Assembly: GCA_019912965.1 (NCBI GenBank)
Contig: JAIOHM010000175.1
Coordinates: 1-64,000 of the forward strand
DNA: 64,000 nucleotides
Direction of reading: 5' to 3'
DNA from: Anaerolineae bacterium
GTDB taxonomy: Bacteria > Chloroflexota > Anaerolineae > Aggregatilineales > Phototrophicaceae
Shown: in pieces, positions 42,249 to 50,905 of the stretch
Position numbering within the stretch: the stretch's first letter is position 1
How the letters are laid out: each line of letters opens with the position of its first letter
Translations under genes and position numbers: made by a program
Notes under the pieces: generated by a model
What the model was told of the DNA's origin: nothing
The model's input: the letters and a program-made list of their open reading frames with translations, nothing else
The model's database searches: none

Positions 42249-43607
42249 CTACTCAGCGTTGAGCAAATTGTATTCCGACAGCGCTGTGTTTGCGTCTGCC
42301 GCTGCTTGGTCGAGGACAGCTTGCACATCGGCATCCGGTGTCAACAGCACTGTATCAATCGCCTGTGTGACGATGTTGCGGATGGCCGGGAAATCGCCCA
42401 TCAATGCGCCAGCGGTCGCCGGAGTGTTCTGGCTGCCTGCCAGTTGGTCGGCTGCCACACGGAAGTTCGGGTTTTCGTCGAACCAACCTGCGGCCTCCAG
42501 CGCTTCTACCGAGCTTAAACGAATGGGCAGGTAGCCTGTAACCTGATGCCATTCCGCTGCATTTTCGGTGTTGGTCAGCCATACCAGGAACGAAACCGCG
42601 CCATCTTCAACTTCTGCTGAAAGGCCATTGGTCAGCCACAGGCTCGCGCCGCCGATCAGGTTACCCGTCCAGCCGCCTTCAGCGTCCTGATTGTAGGGCA
42701 TGAACGAGGCCACTACTTCGTAGCCATTTTCTTTACCGGTGTTGGTGTAGATGGCGGTGTCGCTGCTGCTGTAAATCGCCATTGCGACCTGACCACCCTG
42801 GAATGCCTGATCAACCGTACCCCACGAGTCGCCGCCCTGTGCGCCGCTGTAGTACAGATAGCCCTTGTCCTTCATGTCGCGCAGCCAGTTGAGGGTTGCA
42901 ACACCAGCTTCGTTATTGAATGCAACTTCGGTGGCACGTTCAGCACGACCGTTGTCATTGTTGGCAAACAGTGCGTTCTGCTGCCCCAGCCACTGTTCAT
43001 AGAACCAGCCGTGATTCGGCCAGGTGAAGCAGTAAGCGGGCTTGTCTGCCATGCCCATAACCAGTTCACAGGCGGCTTCCATCTCGGCCCATGTCGCGGG
43101 TGGGGCTTCAACGCCTGCCGCGCTCAGGATGGTGTTGTTGGAGAACATGATCGCCGACGAAGCATTCCAGGGCATGGAATTGAACTTGCCGTCAATCGTG
43201 TAGTAAGCTGCCACCGGGCCGATGAAGTCATCCAGGCTTACGGGAAGACCATTGATTTCTGTGCGGTCGCCCAGTACATCGGCAATCGGCTTGAAGTAGC
43301 CGCTGTCGATGGCATTTTGGGAAGCCACTTCAAAATATTGCACAACAGCCGGGAGCGCATTTTGTTCAGCAGCCAGTTGTGTGGCGCTGAACAGTTCTTC
43401 GTAGTTGGAATAGCCTTCTACCACTACATTGTATTGAGGGAACGCCTCGTTGAAAGCTGCCGCTTTCTCCTTCGTCCAATCCAGACGATTGTCGGTGAAC
43501 GCAATCCAGACCTTGACTTCAGTAGCGTCCTGGGCAAATGCCGGAACGACTGTTAGCAGCATTGCTGCCAGAACGATCAACAGAAAACTACGTTTGCGGT
43601 CAAACAT
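42249..43607 (-). CDS. Sugar-binding protein (family 1 extracellular solute-binding)
   Basis: The 452-residue protein has a signal peptide (FLLIVLAAMLLTVVPAFA, cleavage before QDA). The mature part begins VKVWIAFTDNRLDWTKEK, with SYNEELFS-like and EAACELVMG sites, in the size and style of the MalE/UgpB group. I chose ATG 43607, as AGGAGGA lies 9 bases before; an upstream in-frame ATG gives an unlikely leader. It is the first gene of the operon 43607-37429. The sugar is unknown. Confidence 0.85.
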   Translation of the reverse strand: MFDRKRSFLLIVLAAMLLTVVPAFAQDATEVKVWIAFTDNRLDWTKEKAAAFNEAFPQYNVVVEGYSNYEELFSATQLAAEQNALPAVVQYFEVASQNAIDSGYFKPIADVLGDRTEINGLPVSLDDFIGPVAAYYTIDGKFNSMPWNASSAIMFSNNTILSAAGVEAPPATWAEMEAACELVMGMADKPAYCFTWPNHGWFYEQWLGQQNALFANNDNGRAERATEVAFNNEAGVATLNWLRDMKDKGYLYYSGAQGGDSWGTVDQAFQGGQVAMAIYSSSDTAIYTNTGKENGYEVVASFMPYNQDAEGGWTGNLIGGASLWLTNGLSAEVEDGAVSFLVWLTNTENAAEWHQVTGYLPIRLSSVEALEAAGWFDENPNFRVAADQLAGSQNTPATAGALMGDFPAIRNIVTQAIDTVLLTPDADVQAVLDQAAADANTALSEYNLLNAE

Positions 43608-43700
43608 TGTAAGAAATCCTCCTAAAACTGGAAATATTGACCAGGCAAAACTATGCCCTGCGTAGATTAAATCACGAACATCCAAATATTAAAAGCCTTT

Positions 43701-43756
43701 GTTAAGAACGTTAAGGTTAGTTAAAGGATTGGTGTTGATTTTTAACAATTAATGAT
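43701..43756. promoter_or_regulatory. Repeated GTTAA elements upstream of the sugar-binding gene
   Basis: GTTAA occurs at 43701, 43710 and 43720, GTTGA at 43734 and TTAAC at 43742, about 10 bp apart. The cluster is 95 bp upstream of the binding-protein start and could be a regulator-binding site. No regulator gene lies nearby to match it. Confidence 0.4.
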
Positions 43757-43870
43757 TGTAGCCGTGTGGGGAATTAATCGTTTATGCCAGTGAATCAAAA
43801 TGCCCGACGCCAAAAGTGTCCAGCGACGGAATTTTTACAGGCAAATTGCTTTGAAAAGATAAGCCGAAAA

Positions 43871-44563
43871 CTACTTTGCCGCTTTCACCCGGATCAGTTC
43901 AGCCAGATTGTGTCCGACGATGCGGTATTCCGTGCCTACTTTGAGTTGCAGCGGGCCGTTGAATGGTGCTTTGTGGAGCACCTGTAATTGCTTGCCCGGT
44001 GTGAGTCCCAGTGCCGCCATATATTCCAGACGGTCAGATTCGCGGGTGCGAACGCGGGTGATTTCCAGATCAATGTTGATTTCTGCATCGGAAAGCAGTG
44101 CATCATTCAGAAGGGGAAGGTCGCCTTCTGGTGAAGGAATCAGCTCTCCATGTGGACAGTGAGTAGGATAGCCCGCCATTTCCGCCATGCGCTCGGTGAT
44201 CGTTGGGCTGAGTCCCCCACTCATTTTGTCTGCTTCAGCATGGACTTCATGCCATGCAAAGCCCATCACATTCACCAGAAACGCCTCAGCGATGCGGTGG
44301 CGGCGGAGTTCTTTCAGGGCTTCACGCTGTCCTTTATCGGTCAGTTTGATGCCCTGATACGGTTCATGTTCCAGCAGGCCGTTGTCTTTCAGCTTCGTTA
44401 CCATGCGGTTGACAGCGGGCGCGCTCACATCTAGCAGATCAGCCAGCGCCGAGGTGCCGATGTAGCCCGATTGACCATCTCCCCGGTCAGAAAGGCGGTA
44501 AATCTCAGTCAGATAATCGCGCATGGTCGCGCTGAGATCAACATCCTCTTTATGCGTTACCAT
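43871..44563 (-). CDS. DtxR/MntR-like regulator with altered primary metal site
   Basis: The 230-residue protein has a DtxR winged helix (ALADLLDVSAPAVNRMVTKL near residue 40), dimerisation domain and FeoA/SH3-like C-terminus. The ancillary-site residues His79 and Glu83 (RHRIAEAF) and His98 (HEVHAEA) are kept. The positions of Cys102, Glu105 and His106 read Asp, Ser and Gly (ADKMSGG), and Met10 reads Asp. It may use another metal or need none. It overlaps the phosphoesterase gene by 7 bp. Confidence 0.85.
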   Translation of the reverse strand: MVTHKEDVDLSATMRDYLTEIYRLSDRGDGQSGYIGTSALADLLDVSAPAVNRMVTKLKDNGLLEHEPYQGIKLTDKGQREALKELRRHRIAEAFLVNVMGFAWHEVHAEADKMSGGLSPTITERMAEMAGYPTHCPHGELIPSPEGDLPLLNDALLSDAEINIDLEITRVRTRESDRLEYMAALGLTPGKQLQVLHKAPFNGPLQLKVGTEYRIVGHNLAELIRVKAAK

Positions 44564-45288
44564 CCGTGCTCCAACCGCGTGACAAGGCGTTCTGGCATCC
44601 CGTTATTACGCATTCGTTTCTGAACAGCGCTGACATCGTAAGCAATGCGGCGATGTTCCCAAACGTTGGTCTCGACATCCAGAATGGCATAAGCTGAATC
44701 CGGGTTAGCGTCGCGTGGCTGACCAACACTGCCAGGGTTAATAATTTGTCGCCGCCCATTCAGGTTGCGGGTTTGGCGGTAGGCAGGGGAAACGGCCTCG
44801 GTTTCGCCCTCGTCACTGACCAGTTCGTAGATAATGGGTTGATGGGTGTGACCAACCAGACAATAAGGAGTCTCAAAATGCGGGAAATTGAGTGCCGCAA
44901 TCAGAGGTTCGAGGATGTATTCCCACACAGGTTCGCGTGGGCTGCCATGTGCCAGCGTATAATTACCGATCACGAATGTGGTGGGCAGCGCATCCAGATA
45001 ATCAATATTGTCTTTGGTGAGTGTTTCGCGCGTCCAGTTCACAGCTTTGCGGGCATCCGGGTTAAAGGTGCGGATGTCCAGTCGTCCTAGTGCAGCCCAA
45101 TCATGGTTGCCTGCCAGGCACAGATGCGGCAAAGTTCGCAGCAGTTCAACGCATTCGTTGGGGTCTGGGCCGTACCCAACCACGTCACCCAGGCACCAGA
45201 CGTATTCCCATTCACCTTTGGCGTCGTTGAGGACGGTTTCAAAGGCGGTGAGGTTGGCATGAATATCGGAGATGATGAGAATTCGCAT
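44557..45288 (-). CDS. YfcE/MJ0936-type metallophosphoesterase
   Basis: The 243-residue calcineurin-like enzyme shows all five blocks: ISDIHAN, LGDVVGYGPD, LAGNHDWAAL, LAHGSPR and VGHTHQPI, the two-metal ligands. It hydrolyses phosphodiesters or phosphomonoesters; the substrate cannot be told. Its stop overlaps the start of the DtxR-like gene by 7 bp, so the two are coexpressed. Confidence 0.9.
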   Translation of the reverse strand: MRILIISDIHANLTAFETVLNDAKGEWEYVWCLGDVVGYGPDPNECVELLRTLPHLCLAGNHDWAALGRLDIRTFNPDARKAVNWTRETLTKDNIDYLDALPTTFVIGNYTLAHGSPREPVWEYILEPLIAALNFPHFETPYCLVGHTHQPIIYELVSDEGETEAVSPAYRQTRNLNGRRQIINPGSVGQPRDANPDSAYAILDVETNVWEHRRIAYDVSAVQKRMRNNGMPERLVTRLEHGW

Positions 45289-45405
45289 ATTTGCAAAACC
45301 TGTACTGTTCGAGCCGAAACGTAATTTTATATTACACTGCTTTGCGGGTGCGGGCGAGTTTGATTATCTTAATATTACCTTGATTCACAAAGTTTTGGAA
45401 TTTCA

Positions 45406-45894
45406 ATGCGCCTGAAATGTATGTGTTTGATGATTTTGTTGTCCGGGTGTGTTTTGCAGCCAGTTGATTTGGTTGTGCCAATTATTACACCAACCATTGC
45501 AACCACACACTGGGAAGACGCTAGTATGGTCATGCAGGGGATTTGTTTCGAGTCGGCGCTGGATGCCGCCGAACAGGTTTTTGTTCTGCGGGACGAGGCT
45601 GCTCTGATCGCATTTTATGATGCAGCCGATAACAGCCAGTTGTGTCGTCAGCCTGTAACCCGTAATCCGTTTGATTTCAACGGTGGGCGTCTGCTGGTGG
45701 GATTATGGAGTCATGGTCAGGGATGTACCGCGCGGCATGAAGTGTTGGGCATCGAACGGGATGATACCAACCGAACAATTTCCATTGACCTGCGATTTAT
45801 CACTGAAGGGGATTGTAATTACGAATTAGTGCGCGGGTTTTGGGCAGCCTTTGCGGGCGTGGCGGATTACCAGATCACCGTTTCAAATCAGTAA
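45406..45894 (+). CDS. Putative lipoprotein of unknown function
   Basis: The 162-residue protein has a lipoprotein signal MRLKCMCLMILLSGCVLQPV with lipobox LLSGC (Cys15). The mature part contains four further Cys residues, suggesting disulfides (for example QLCRQPV and HGQGCTARHEV). It resembles protease-inhibitor-like lipoproteins in size only. I do not recognise a family. It is alone, in a 117-bp gap after the divergent phosphoesterase gene. Confidence 0.65.
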   Translation: MRLKCMCLMILLSGCVLQPVDLVVPIITPTIATTHWEDASMVMQGICFESALDAAEQVFVLRDEAALIAFYDAADNSQLCRQPVTRNPFDFNGGRLLVGLWSHGQGCTARHEVLGIERDDTNRTISIDLRFITEGDCNYELVRGFWAAFAGVADYQITVSNQ

Positions 45895-45996
45895 TCAGGT
45901 GAAAGGAACATCTGTGTCATATGCTCATTAATTTACCCCCTCGTCATTTTCATCAACTCAGGTAAAATATTACAGAGCGAGTTTTTCGAGGACATC

Positions 45997-46878
45997 ATGG
46001 ACAAGCGGGTCGAAGAAATTCTGGTCATGCTGGCACAGCGGTATGCCCCACAGGTACTCCAGACATGGGATCGCAGTGGGGATTATACCGACCGTATACC
46101 CCGTCTGGCGCGGGCGCTGGCAAATTATCATATTTTGGTCATTATGGGAGATTTTCCCTACTCGCTGCAAAATGCGAATCGGGATGTAAACACCCTGATT
46201 AATGACTGGGTCAACATGTTTGGCGAGTTTTATGGCCTGTTGGCACGTCGTCTTTTCCCTTCGTATCTCAATGTCCGGGCACATTATGTCGATGACAAGT
46301 GGCCGGTGTTGATTTACATCAAGGGGGATGCTGCCCCCATTACCCAGATGATTGCTGGTTATCTGGTGCCCTACATCGAAGCCCGTCAGATGAGTCCGCT
46401 GGTTTCCGAAGCTGAAATTATTGGGCTGATGGATTTGATTCTTGAAGAGTTGGACGGCAGCATCCTGCGCGATGAATATCGTACCGTGCGCGCGGAAGGG
46501 GTGAACATCATCCGTAAGATGCTCGCGGCGCAGATTCGTCAGCTATCCTTGACCGAATTTGATCGCTCCATCTTTACAGATAGCCAGCGCATTATTCCTG
46601 TTCGTGTGCCAGCACCGCCGCTGCCGGGCAAATTGCCGGAAGAAGATTTGGAGGCCACACGCCCGGATATACAGGCTATTCCCCCGGAACGGCTGGCCTA
46701 TAACCCAACAACGGATACTGACCGCCTCCCGCAAACTGAGGTAATACCCACCCAGACTGAGGCTGAACCGCAGCGCGAAAGCCTGTTTGACTCGCCGCTG
46801 CCTGTGTTCTACCGTAAAGAGGGTGGCGACGAAAGCAAGAAGCGCCGTCCCCCGTTGCCGCCGCTGCCCAAACGTTAG
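45997..46878 (+). CDS. Hypothetical cytoplasmic protein with Pro-rich tail
   Basis: The 293-residue protein has no signal peptide or membrane segment. The first 190 residues are helical (MDKRVEEILVMLAQRYAPQ, EAEIIGLMDLILEELDGSI). The last 90 residues are low in hydrophobic residues and Pro-rich, ending KKRRPPLPPLPKR, which looks like an interaction tail. GAGGAC lies 5 bases before the ATG. No family recognised. Confidence 0.65.
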   Translation: MDKRVEEILVMLAQRYAPQVLQTWDRSGDYTDRIPRLARALANYHILVIMGDFPYSLQNANRDVNTLINDWVNMFGEFYGLLARRLFPSYLNVRAHYVDDKWPVLIYIKGDAAPITQMIAGYLVPYIEARQMSPLVSEAEIIGLMDLILEELDGSILRDEYRTVRAEGVNIIRKMLAAQIRQLSLTEFDRSIFTDSQRIIPVRVPAPPLPGKLPEEDLEATRPDIQAIPPERLAYNPTTDTDRLPQTEVIPTQTEAEPQRESLFDSPLPVFYRKEGGDESKKRRPPLPPLPKR

Positions 46879-47018
46879 TGGATTTTAATCGGGGCGAGTT
46901 TCTTTTCGCCCCAACGCCACAAATTTATTTTTCACGAATATTTACGCACGCCATTCTGCCCCTTGCAGTATAATTTTCGCATACTCGAATAACGTTTGAA
47001 AATTCAGGAGGATGCACT

Positions 47019-47999
47019 GTGCGTCGAACCTTATATGCTCTATTGATGATCGGATTGCTGCTGCCAGCCTTGCTTATGGCACAGGATACGCCGCTCGCAA
47101 CCGAAGAACCCAGCGTAATCACAGGTGGTGAAATTATTGGGGATGAAGCTGTCCAGCCGATACCACCCCCGCCAGCCAGCCAGCCTGTTTCCATAATTGA
47201 TCCACAGGCACTTCCTATTCTGATTAATGTTCGCACCGATATGGAATTGCTGGCGAATCAGGCGCTTAATAATCAACGTCCCGTAGGTTGGAGTGGCAGT
47301 ATCGATGTCAATGATATTCAACTTCCAATTTTGATGCGGCTTGATCTGGAACTGCTGGCCGGGACGATATTGGGTGCCGATCAGCGTCCCGATGGTTGGT
47401 TTGGTGCGGTTGCCAGCACCCAGTACGCCATCTCTCGCGATATTCGTCACGATCTGGAACTGCTGGCCGATGGGGTGAATTCACCGAATGTGCGCCCGCC
47501 CGGTTGGGCAGGGGGGGATCCCCTCATGCGCTGTGACCGCAGTGTGCAGGCACTTGTCACCCTGCTGGAACGCAGCGGCACTTTTCAATTACAGATTGAT
47601 CTAAATGCGCTGGATTTCTGTCAGCAGGCCGAAGTGGAAGCCAGTCGATTTGCTGAACAGGGGCAGGCCAACGCCGCTGCTCTGGCAGGTGCTGCCAGTA
47701 GCGCGCCAGCCGCTGGAAGCGTTCAGATCGATAGTCCCTTTGCCGTAGCCTTCCTCGACCGCAATGCCCGTCAGCCAACGGGAACAGTCCCGCAAGGTGA
47801 GGTGATTACCCCGGTCGCCCGCAGCTATACCCAGTTTTCGCGCATGATGCTCATACGCGGTAATGGCTTTGATGTCTTCATTGACTATCGTGATTCATCC
47901 ATCACCGAAGACGCTTTTAATGCCCTGCCGGATATAAACAGTATTACTACGCCCTCTGGTTGTGGTGCAGCCTGGTGTACAGGGGGCGGAGTAGGCTAA
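47019..47999 (+). CDS. Secreted protein with three ELLA-GW repeats
   Basis: The 326-residue product starts at GTG 47019 with AGGAGG about 7 bases before, and a TATAAT box lies near 46970. The signal peptide ends before QDT. Three units share RxDxELLA and RPxGWxG: RTDMELLANQALNNQRPVGW, RLDLELLAGTILGADQRPDG and RHDLELLADGVNSPNVRPPG. A Cys-containing domain and a Gly/Cys-rich C-terminus (GCGAAWCTGGGVG) follow. I do not recognise a family. Confidence 0.7.
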   Translation: MRRTLYALLMIGLLLPALLMAQDTPLATEEPSVITGGEIIGDEAVQPIPPPPASQPVSIIDPQALPILINVRTDMELLANQALNNQRPVGWSGSIDVNDIQLPILMRLDLELLAGTILGADQRPDGWFGAVASTQYAISRDIRHDLELLADGVNSPNVRPPGWAGGDPLMRCDRSVQALVTLLERSGTFQLQIDLNALDFCQQAEVEASRFAEQGQANAAALAGAASSAPAAGSVQIDSPFAVAFLDRNARQPTGTVPQGEVITPVARSYTQFSRMMLIRGNGFDVFIDYRDSSITEDAFNALPDINSITTPSGCGAAWCTGGGVG

Positions 48000-48004
48000 C
48001 GAAT

Positions 48005-48553
48005 ATGAGCCTGAGGCTGTTCACAGCGATTGATCTGCCAGAGCAGGTAAAAAATGCGCTGACTGTTTTATGCTCAGGTGTACCCGGCGCAAAATGGGTC
48101 AAGTGTGAACAGATGCATCTAACACTGCGTTTCATTGGCGATGTCGATGAAGAACAGTTCACAGCCATCCGCGACGTTTTAGGGGGTATCAAGATTGCCC
48201 CCTTTGAAATTGCGCTGGAAAAGGTGGGTCAGTTCCCGCCGAAAGGCGCTCCGCGCGTGTTGTGGGTCGGCATCAAAGCGCCAGATACATTAGCAACGCT
48301 CTATCGCCAGATCGAATCCGCCTTAACCAATCTCGGCCTTGAACCCGAAAGCCGTCCCTATTCTCCGCATATCACCCTCGCACGCTTCAAAACATCCCCA
48401 CCGTCCGACGCCGTGCGTACTTTCCATAACCGTCACATCCATTTTCAGACTGCCAGCATCCCTGTCGATTCTTTCATTTTGTATTCCAGTACCCTGACTC
48501 CCGGCGGCTCAATCTACAACAAAGAGGCGATATATCCTTTAAAGAACGAATAA
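48005..48553 (+). CDS. thpR: RNA 2',3'-cyclic phosphodiesterase
   Basis: The 182-residue 2H phosphoesterase begins MSLRLFTAIDLPEQVK, with catalytic motifs HLT (38-40, in MHLTLRFIGD) and HIT (122-124, in SPHITLARF). It opens RNA 2',3'-cyclic phosphates. I chose ATG 48005; the longer in-frame version would overlap the preceding gene. It begins 5 bp after that gene's stop. Confidence 0.9.
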   Translation: MSLRLFTAIDLPEQVKNALTVLCSGVPGAKWVKCEQMHLTLRFIGDVDEEQFTAIRDVLGGIKIAPFEIALEKVGQFPPKGAPRVLWVGIKAPDTLATLYRQIESALTNLGLEPESRPYSPHITLARFKTSPPSDAVRTFHNRHIHFQTASIPVDSFILYSSTLTPGGSIYNKEAIYPLKNE

Positions 48554-48640
48554 TTCATTAATTTAGCAAGCCTTTCGTTTATAGCACTCAACTCTCTGTC
48601 ATAATCAATTGTGAACAGTGTAAATGCAGAGGGCGAGAGC

Positions 48641-49831
48641 ATGGCCGTAGATACCCGAATCCTGAAACAAATCAAAAATGCCGATCCGCAGCAGCGGCGT
48701 AAGGCGATTATCGCGCTGGCCGACAGCCGCGATATGGCTGCCATCAAGCCGTTGCAGGAAATTGAACAGGGCGACCCCGAACCCAAACTTCGTGAACTGG
48801 CCGCTAAAGCACAGACACATCTCAAAGAACAGATGGATAAAATGGCGGCTTTCGCTGCCAACCCGGAAACCTACCGGGCAGAAATGAAAGTTTCTGAGCG
48901 CGAAGCTGCCCGCGCCAAAAGCTACATGGAAGAAGCCATGAGCACCTATTTGGCGAAGGACAATGCCAAAGCCACCAAAGCGCTCATCAAAGCCCTCAAA
49001 GTCAACCCAACTCTCAAAACCGATAGCTACTTCCTCAGCTTGGTCAGCAGCATCACGGGCAAATCGGATGCCGAAGGGCTGAACGTCCTGATGGATGGGC
49101 AGGCACGTAGCGAATTCATCAACACTGCCGAGCAGGGCAAAATCCAGAAGCGCAAAACGGATCATCGCTCTAAAGCCGAGGAAATTGGATGGTCAGCCGT
49201 TATTTTTGACCTCAGTGTCTTTGGAGCAGTAATCGCTGTAATTACCTTTCTTGCGCCCTTCGTGTTTGTGCAGTTAATGAACAATGGTTTGAGCTATCAG
49301 GCAGCCCTGACACCGGAAAAATATGAGCAGGAAATGGTTAAGTTTCCTGCCGAAATTGCTGCAACTACAGCCAGCATCGAAGGCGTAGGTGCTGTAGGTC
49401 TGCTGGCAGTTGCTCTGGGTTCGGGTGTAGGTAGCGCCGTTTCCATGTTCTTGTTTGGTTTCTTGGTGCATCTGCTGGCGACTCGCTTGCTGGGGGGTAA
49501 TGGCACAATGCCTTTTATGCTTTCGCAGTTGATACCCTTTTACTCCCTTACCGTTCCCGCCTTCTTCATCTGGTGGTGCATCATTATGGTGATGCTCTCG
49601 ATTGGTGCTGCCCCAATTGGCTTGTTGTGTGCGCCAATAATGGGATTAGCAAGTTTCGTGGTCTACTTCAAAGCCGCCGGGCGTGTCGGTTCGGCTTACG
49701 ATTTTGGCGCCTTGAAGGGCTGCCTCTCGATGAGTATTGCCTCTTTCGTGCTCTCGCTTCTGAGCAGTGGCCTAAGCTATCTGTTGGCGAGTACAGTGCT
49801 TTCAGCAGCTTTGGGCACGGCAGGTATCTGA
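48641..49831 (+). CDS. Membrane protein: HEAT-like N-terminus, Yip1-like C-terminus
   Basis: The 396-residue protein has a HEAT-like unit at residues 3-60 (IKNADPQQRRKAIIALADSR), then a Lys/Ala-rich TPR-like helical segment (NAKATKALIKALKVNPTLKT), and five hydrophobic segments from residue 190 on. RLLGGNGTMPFMLSQLIPFY resembles Yip1-type membrane domains. AGAGGG lies 7 bases before ATG 48641; a GTG at 48611 in the same frame is less likely. Function unknown. Confidence 0.7.
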   Translation: MAVDTRILKQIKNADPQQRRKAIIALADSRDMAAIKPLQEIEQGDPEPKLRELAAKAQTHLKEQMDKMAAFAANPETYRAEMKVSEREAARAKSYMEEAMSTYLAKDNAKATKALIKALKVNPTLKTDSYFLSLVSSITGKSDAEGLNVLMDGQARSEFINTAEQGKIQKRKTDHRSKAEEIGWSAVIFDLSVFGAVIAVITFLAPFVFVQLMNNGLSYQAALTPEKYEQEMVKFPAEIAATTASIEGVGAVGLLAVALGSGVGSAVSMFLFGFLVHLLATRLLGGNGTMPFMLSQLIPFYSLTVPAFFIWWCIIMVMLSIGAAPIGLLCAPIMGLASFVVYFKAAGRVGSAYDFGALKGCLSMSIASFVLSLLSSGLSYLLASTVLSAALGTAGI

Positions 49832-49930
49832 ACCTTTTTGTTCTGCCCTCGTATCAGGGAAATCTAACAATACAAATTCAAAATCCAGCGTATCATTATG
49901 AATGCTGGATTTTGATATTGAGGACAGATT

Positions 49931-50905
49931 GTGACTTTACCCAAACTTGTGAACGGTCATAAGAACGGTTTGCCGCCCTCACCGCAGCAAAAGACCATCG
50001 CCCGCTTGGTGAATGCCCTGCGTGGCGCGGTTGTGATTGACGATCAAAAACTCCGCCTGATTGTGGCTGCACTGCTGGCGAAAGGTCATGTCTTGCTGGA
50101 AGACGTGCCCGGTATCGGCAAAACGTTGGTGGCGAAGGCGCTTGCCCGTTCCATTCACGCCACCTTTAAGCGTATCCAATGCACCCCTGATCTGCTCCCC
50201 GGCGATATTACTGGCGGCGCGATCTACAATCAGCGTGAACAGAAATTTGAATTTGTGCAGGGGCCAATCTTTGGCAATATCGTTCTCGTAGACGAAATCA
50301 ACCGCGCTTCACCCCGTACCCAATCCAGTTTGCTGGAAAGCATGGCGGAAGGGCAGGTCACCAGTGACGGATTTACCCACACCCTCCCGCAGCCATTTTT
50401 CATTATTGCCACGCAGAATCCCGTCGAAATGGCCGGAACATTCCCGCTGCCTGAAGCCCAACTGGATCGCTTTCTGGTCGCGCTCAATCTCGGCTATCCG
50501 TCCTATGAAGATGAGGTTGGCATTCTCGAACGCGAAGAACATGCCGATCCGCTGGAAAGTGTTCAGGCCGCCGTCACATTGGAAGATATTACTGCCCTAC
50601 AAAATGCCGCCCGCGCGGTGGATGTTGTCCGTCCACTCAAGGAATACATCGTGCAGCTTTCCGTTGCCACCCGTACCCACCCGGATGTGGTTGTCGGTGT
50701 CAGTCCACGTGGTGGCGCAGCCATGCAGCGGTTGGTGCAGTCGTTGGCGCTGATTCGCGGTCGAACCTTCGCCACGCCAGACGATGTGAAAGCCGCCGCA
50801 CCTGCTGTGATGGCACACCGTCTGCTCACCCGCGACCGCCGTTTGGAAACTGCTCACGAAATCATCGCCCAGGTTTTGAATGATGTGCGTGTTCCGGTCG
50901 AATAA
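49931..50905 (+). CDS. MoxR-type AAA ATPase
   Basis: The 324-residue ATPase starts at GTG 49931 with GAGGA 7 bases before. Walker A DVPGIGKT is at residues 58-65, Walker B IVLVDEINRA with Asp121-Glu122, and the sensor region FIIATQNPVEMAGTFPLPEA follows. The C-terminal lid includes VSPRGGAAMQRL. MoxR proteins act as chaperones that fit metal centres or assemble complexes with VWA or DUF58 partners. The DUF58 gene follows directly. Confidence 0.93.
   Translation: MTLPKLVNGHKNGLPPSPQQKTIARLVNALRGAVVIDDQKLRLIVAALLAKGHVLLEDVPGIGKTLVAKALARSIHATFKRIQCTPDLLPGDITGGAIYNQREQKFEFVQGPIFGNIVLVDEINRASPRTQSSLLESMAEGQVTSDGFTHTLPQPFFIIATQNPVEMAGTFPLPEAQLDRFLVALNLGYPSYEDEVGILEREEHADPLESVQAAVTLEDITALQNAARAVDVVRPLKEYIVQLSVATRTHPDVVVGVSPRGGAAMQRLVQSLALIRGRTFATPDDVKAAAPAVMAHRLLTRDRRLETAHEIIAQVLNDVRVPVE

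Noticed and set aside
42249..43685. Longer sugar-binding protein start at 43685
   Set aside because: It would place the signal peptide internally; AGGAGGA fits ATG 43607.
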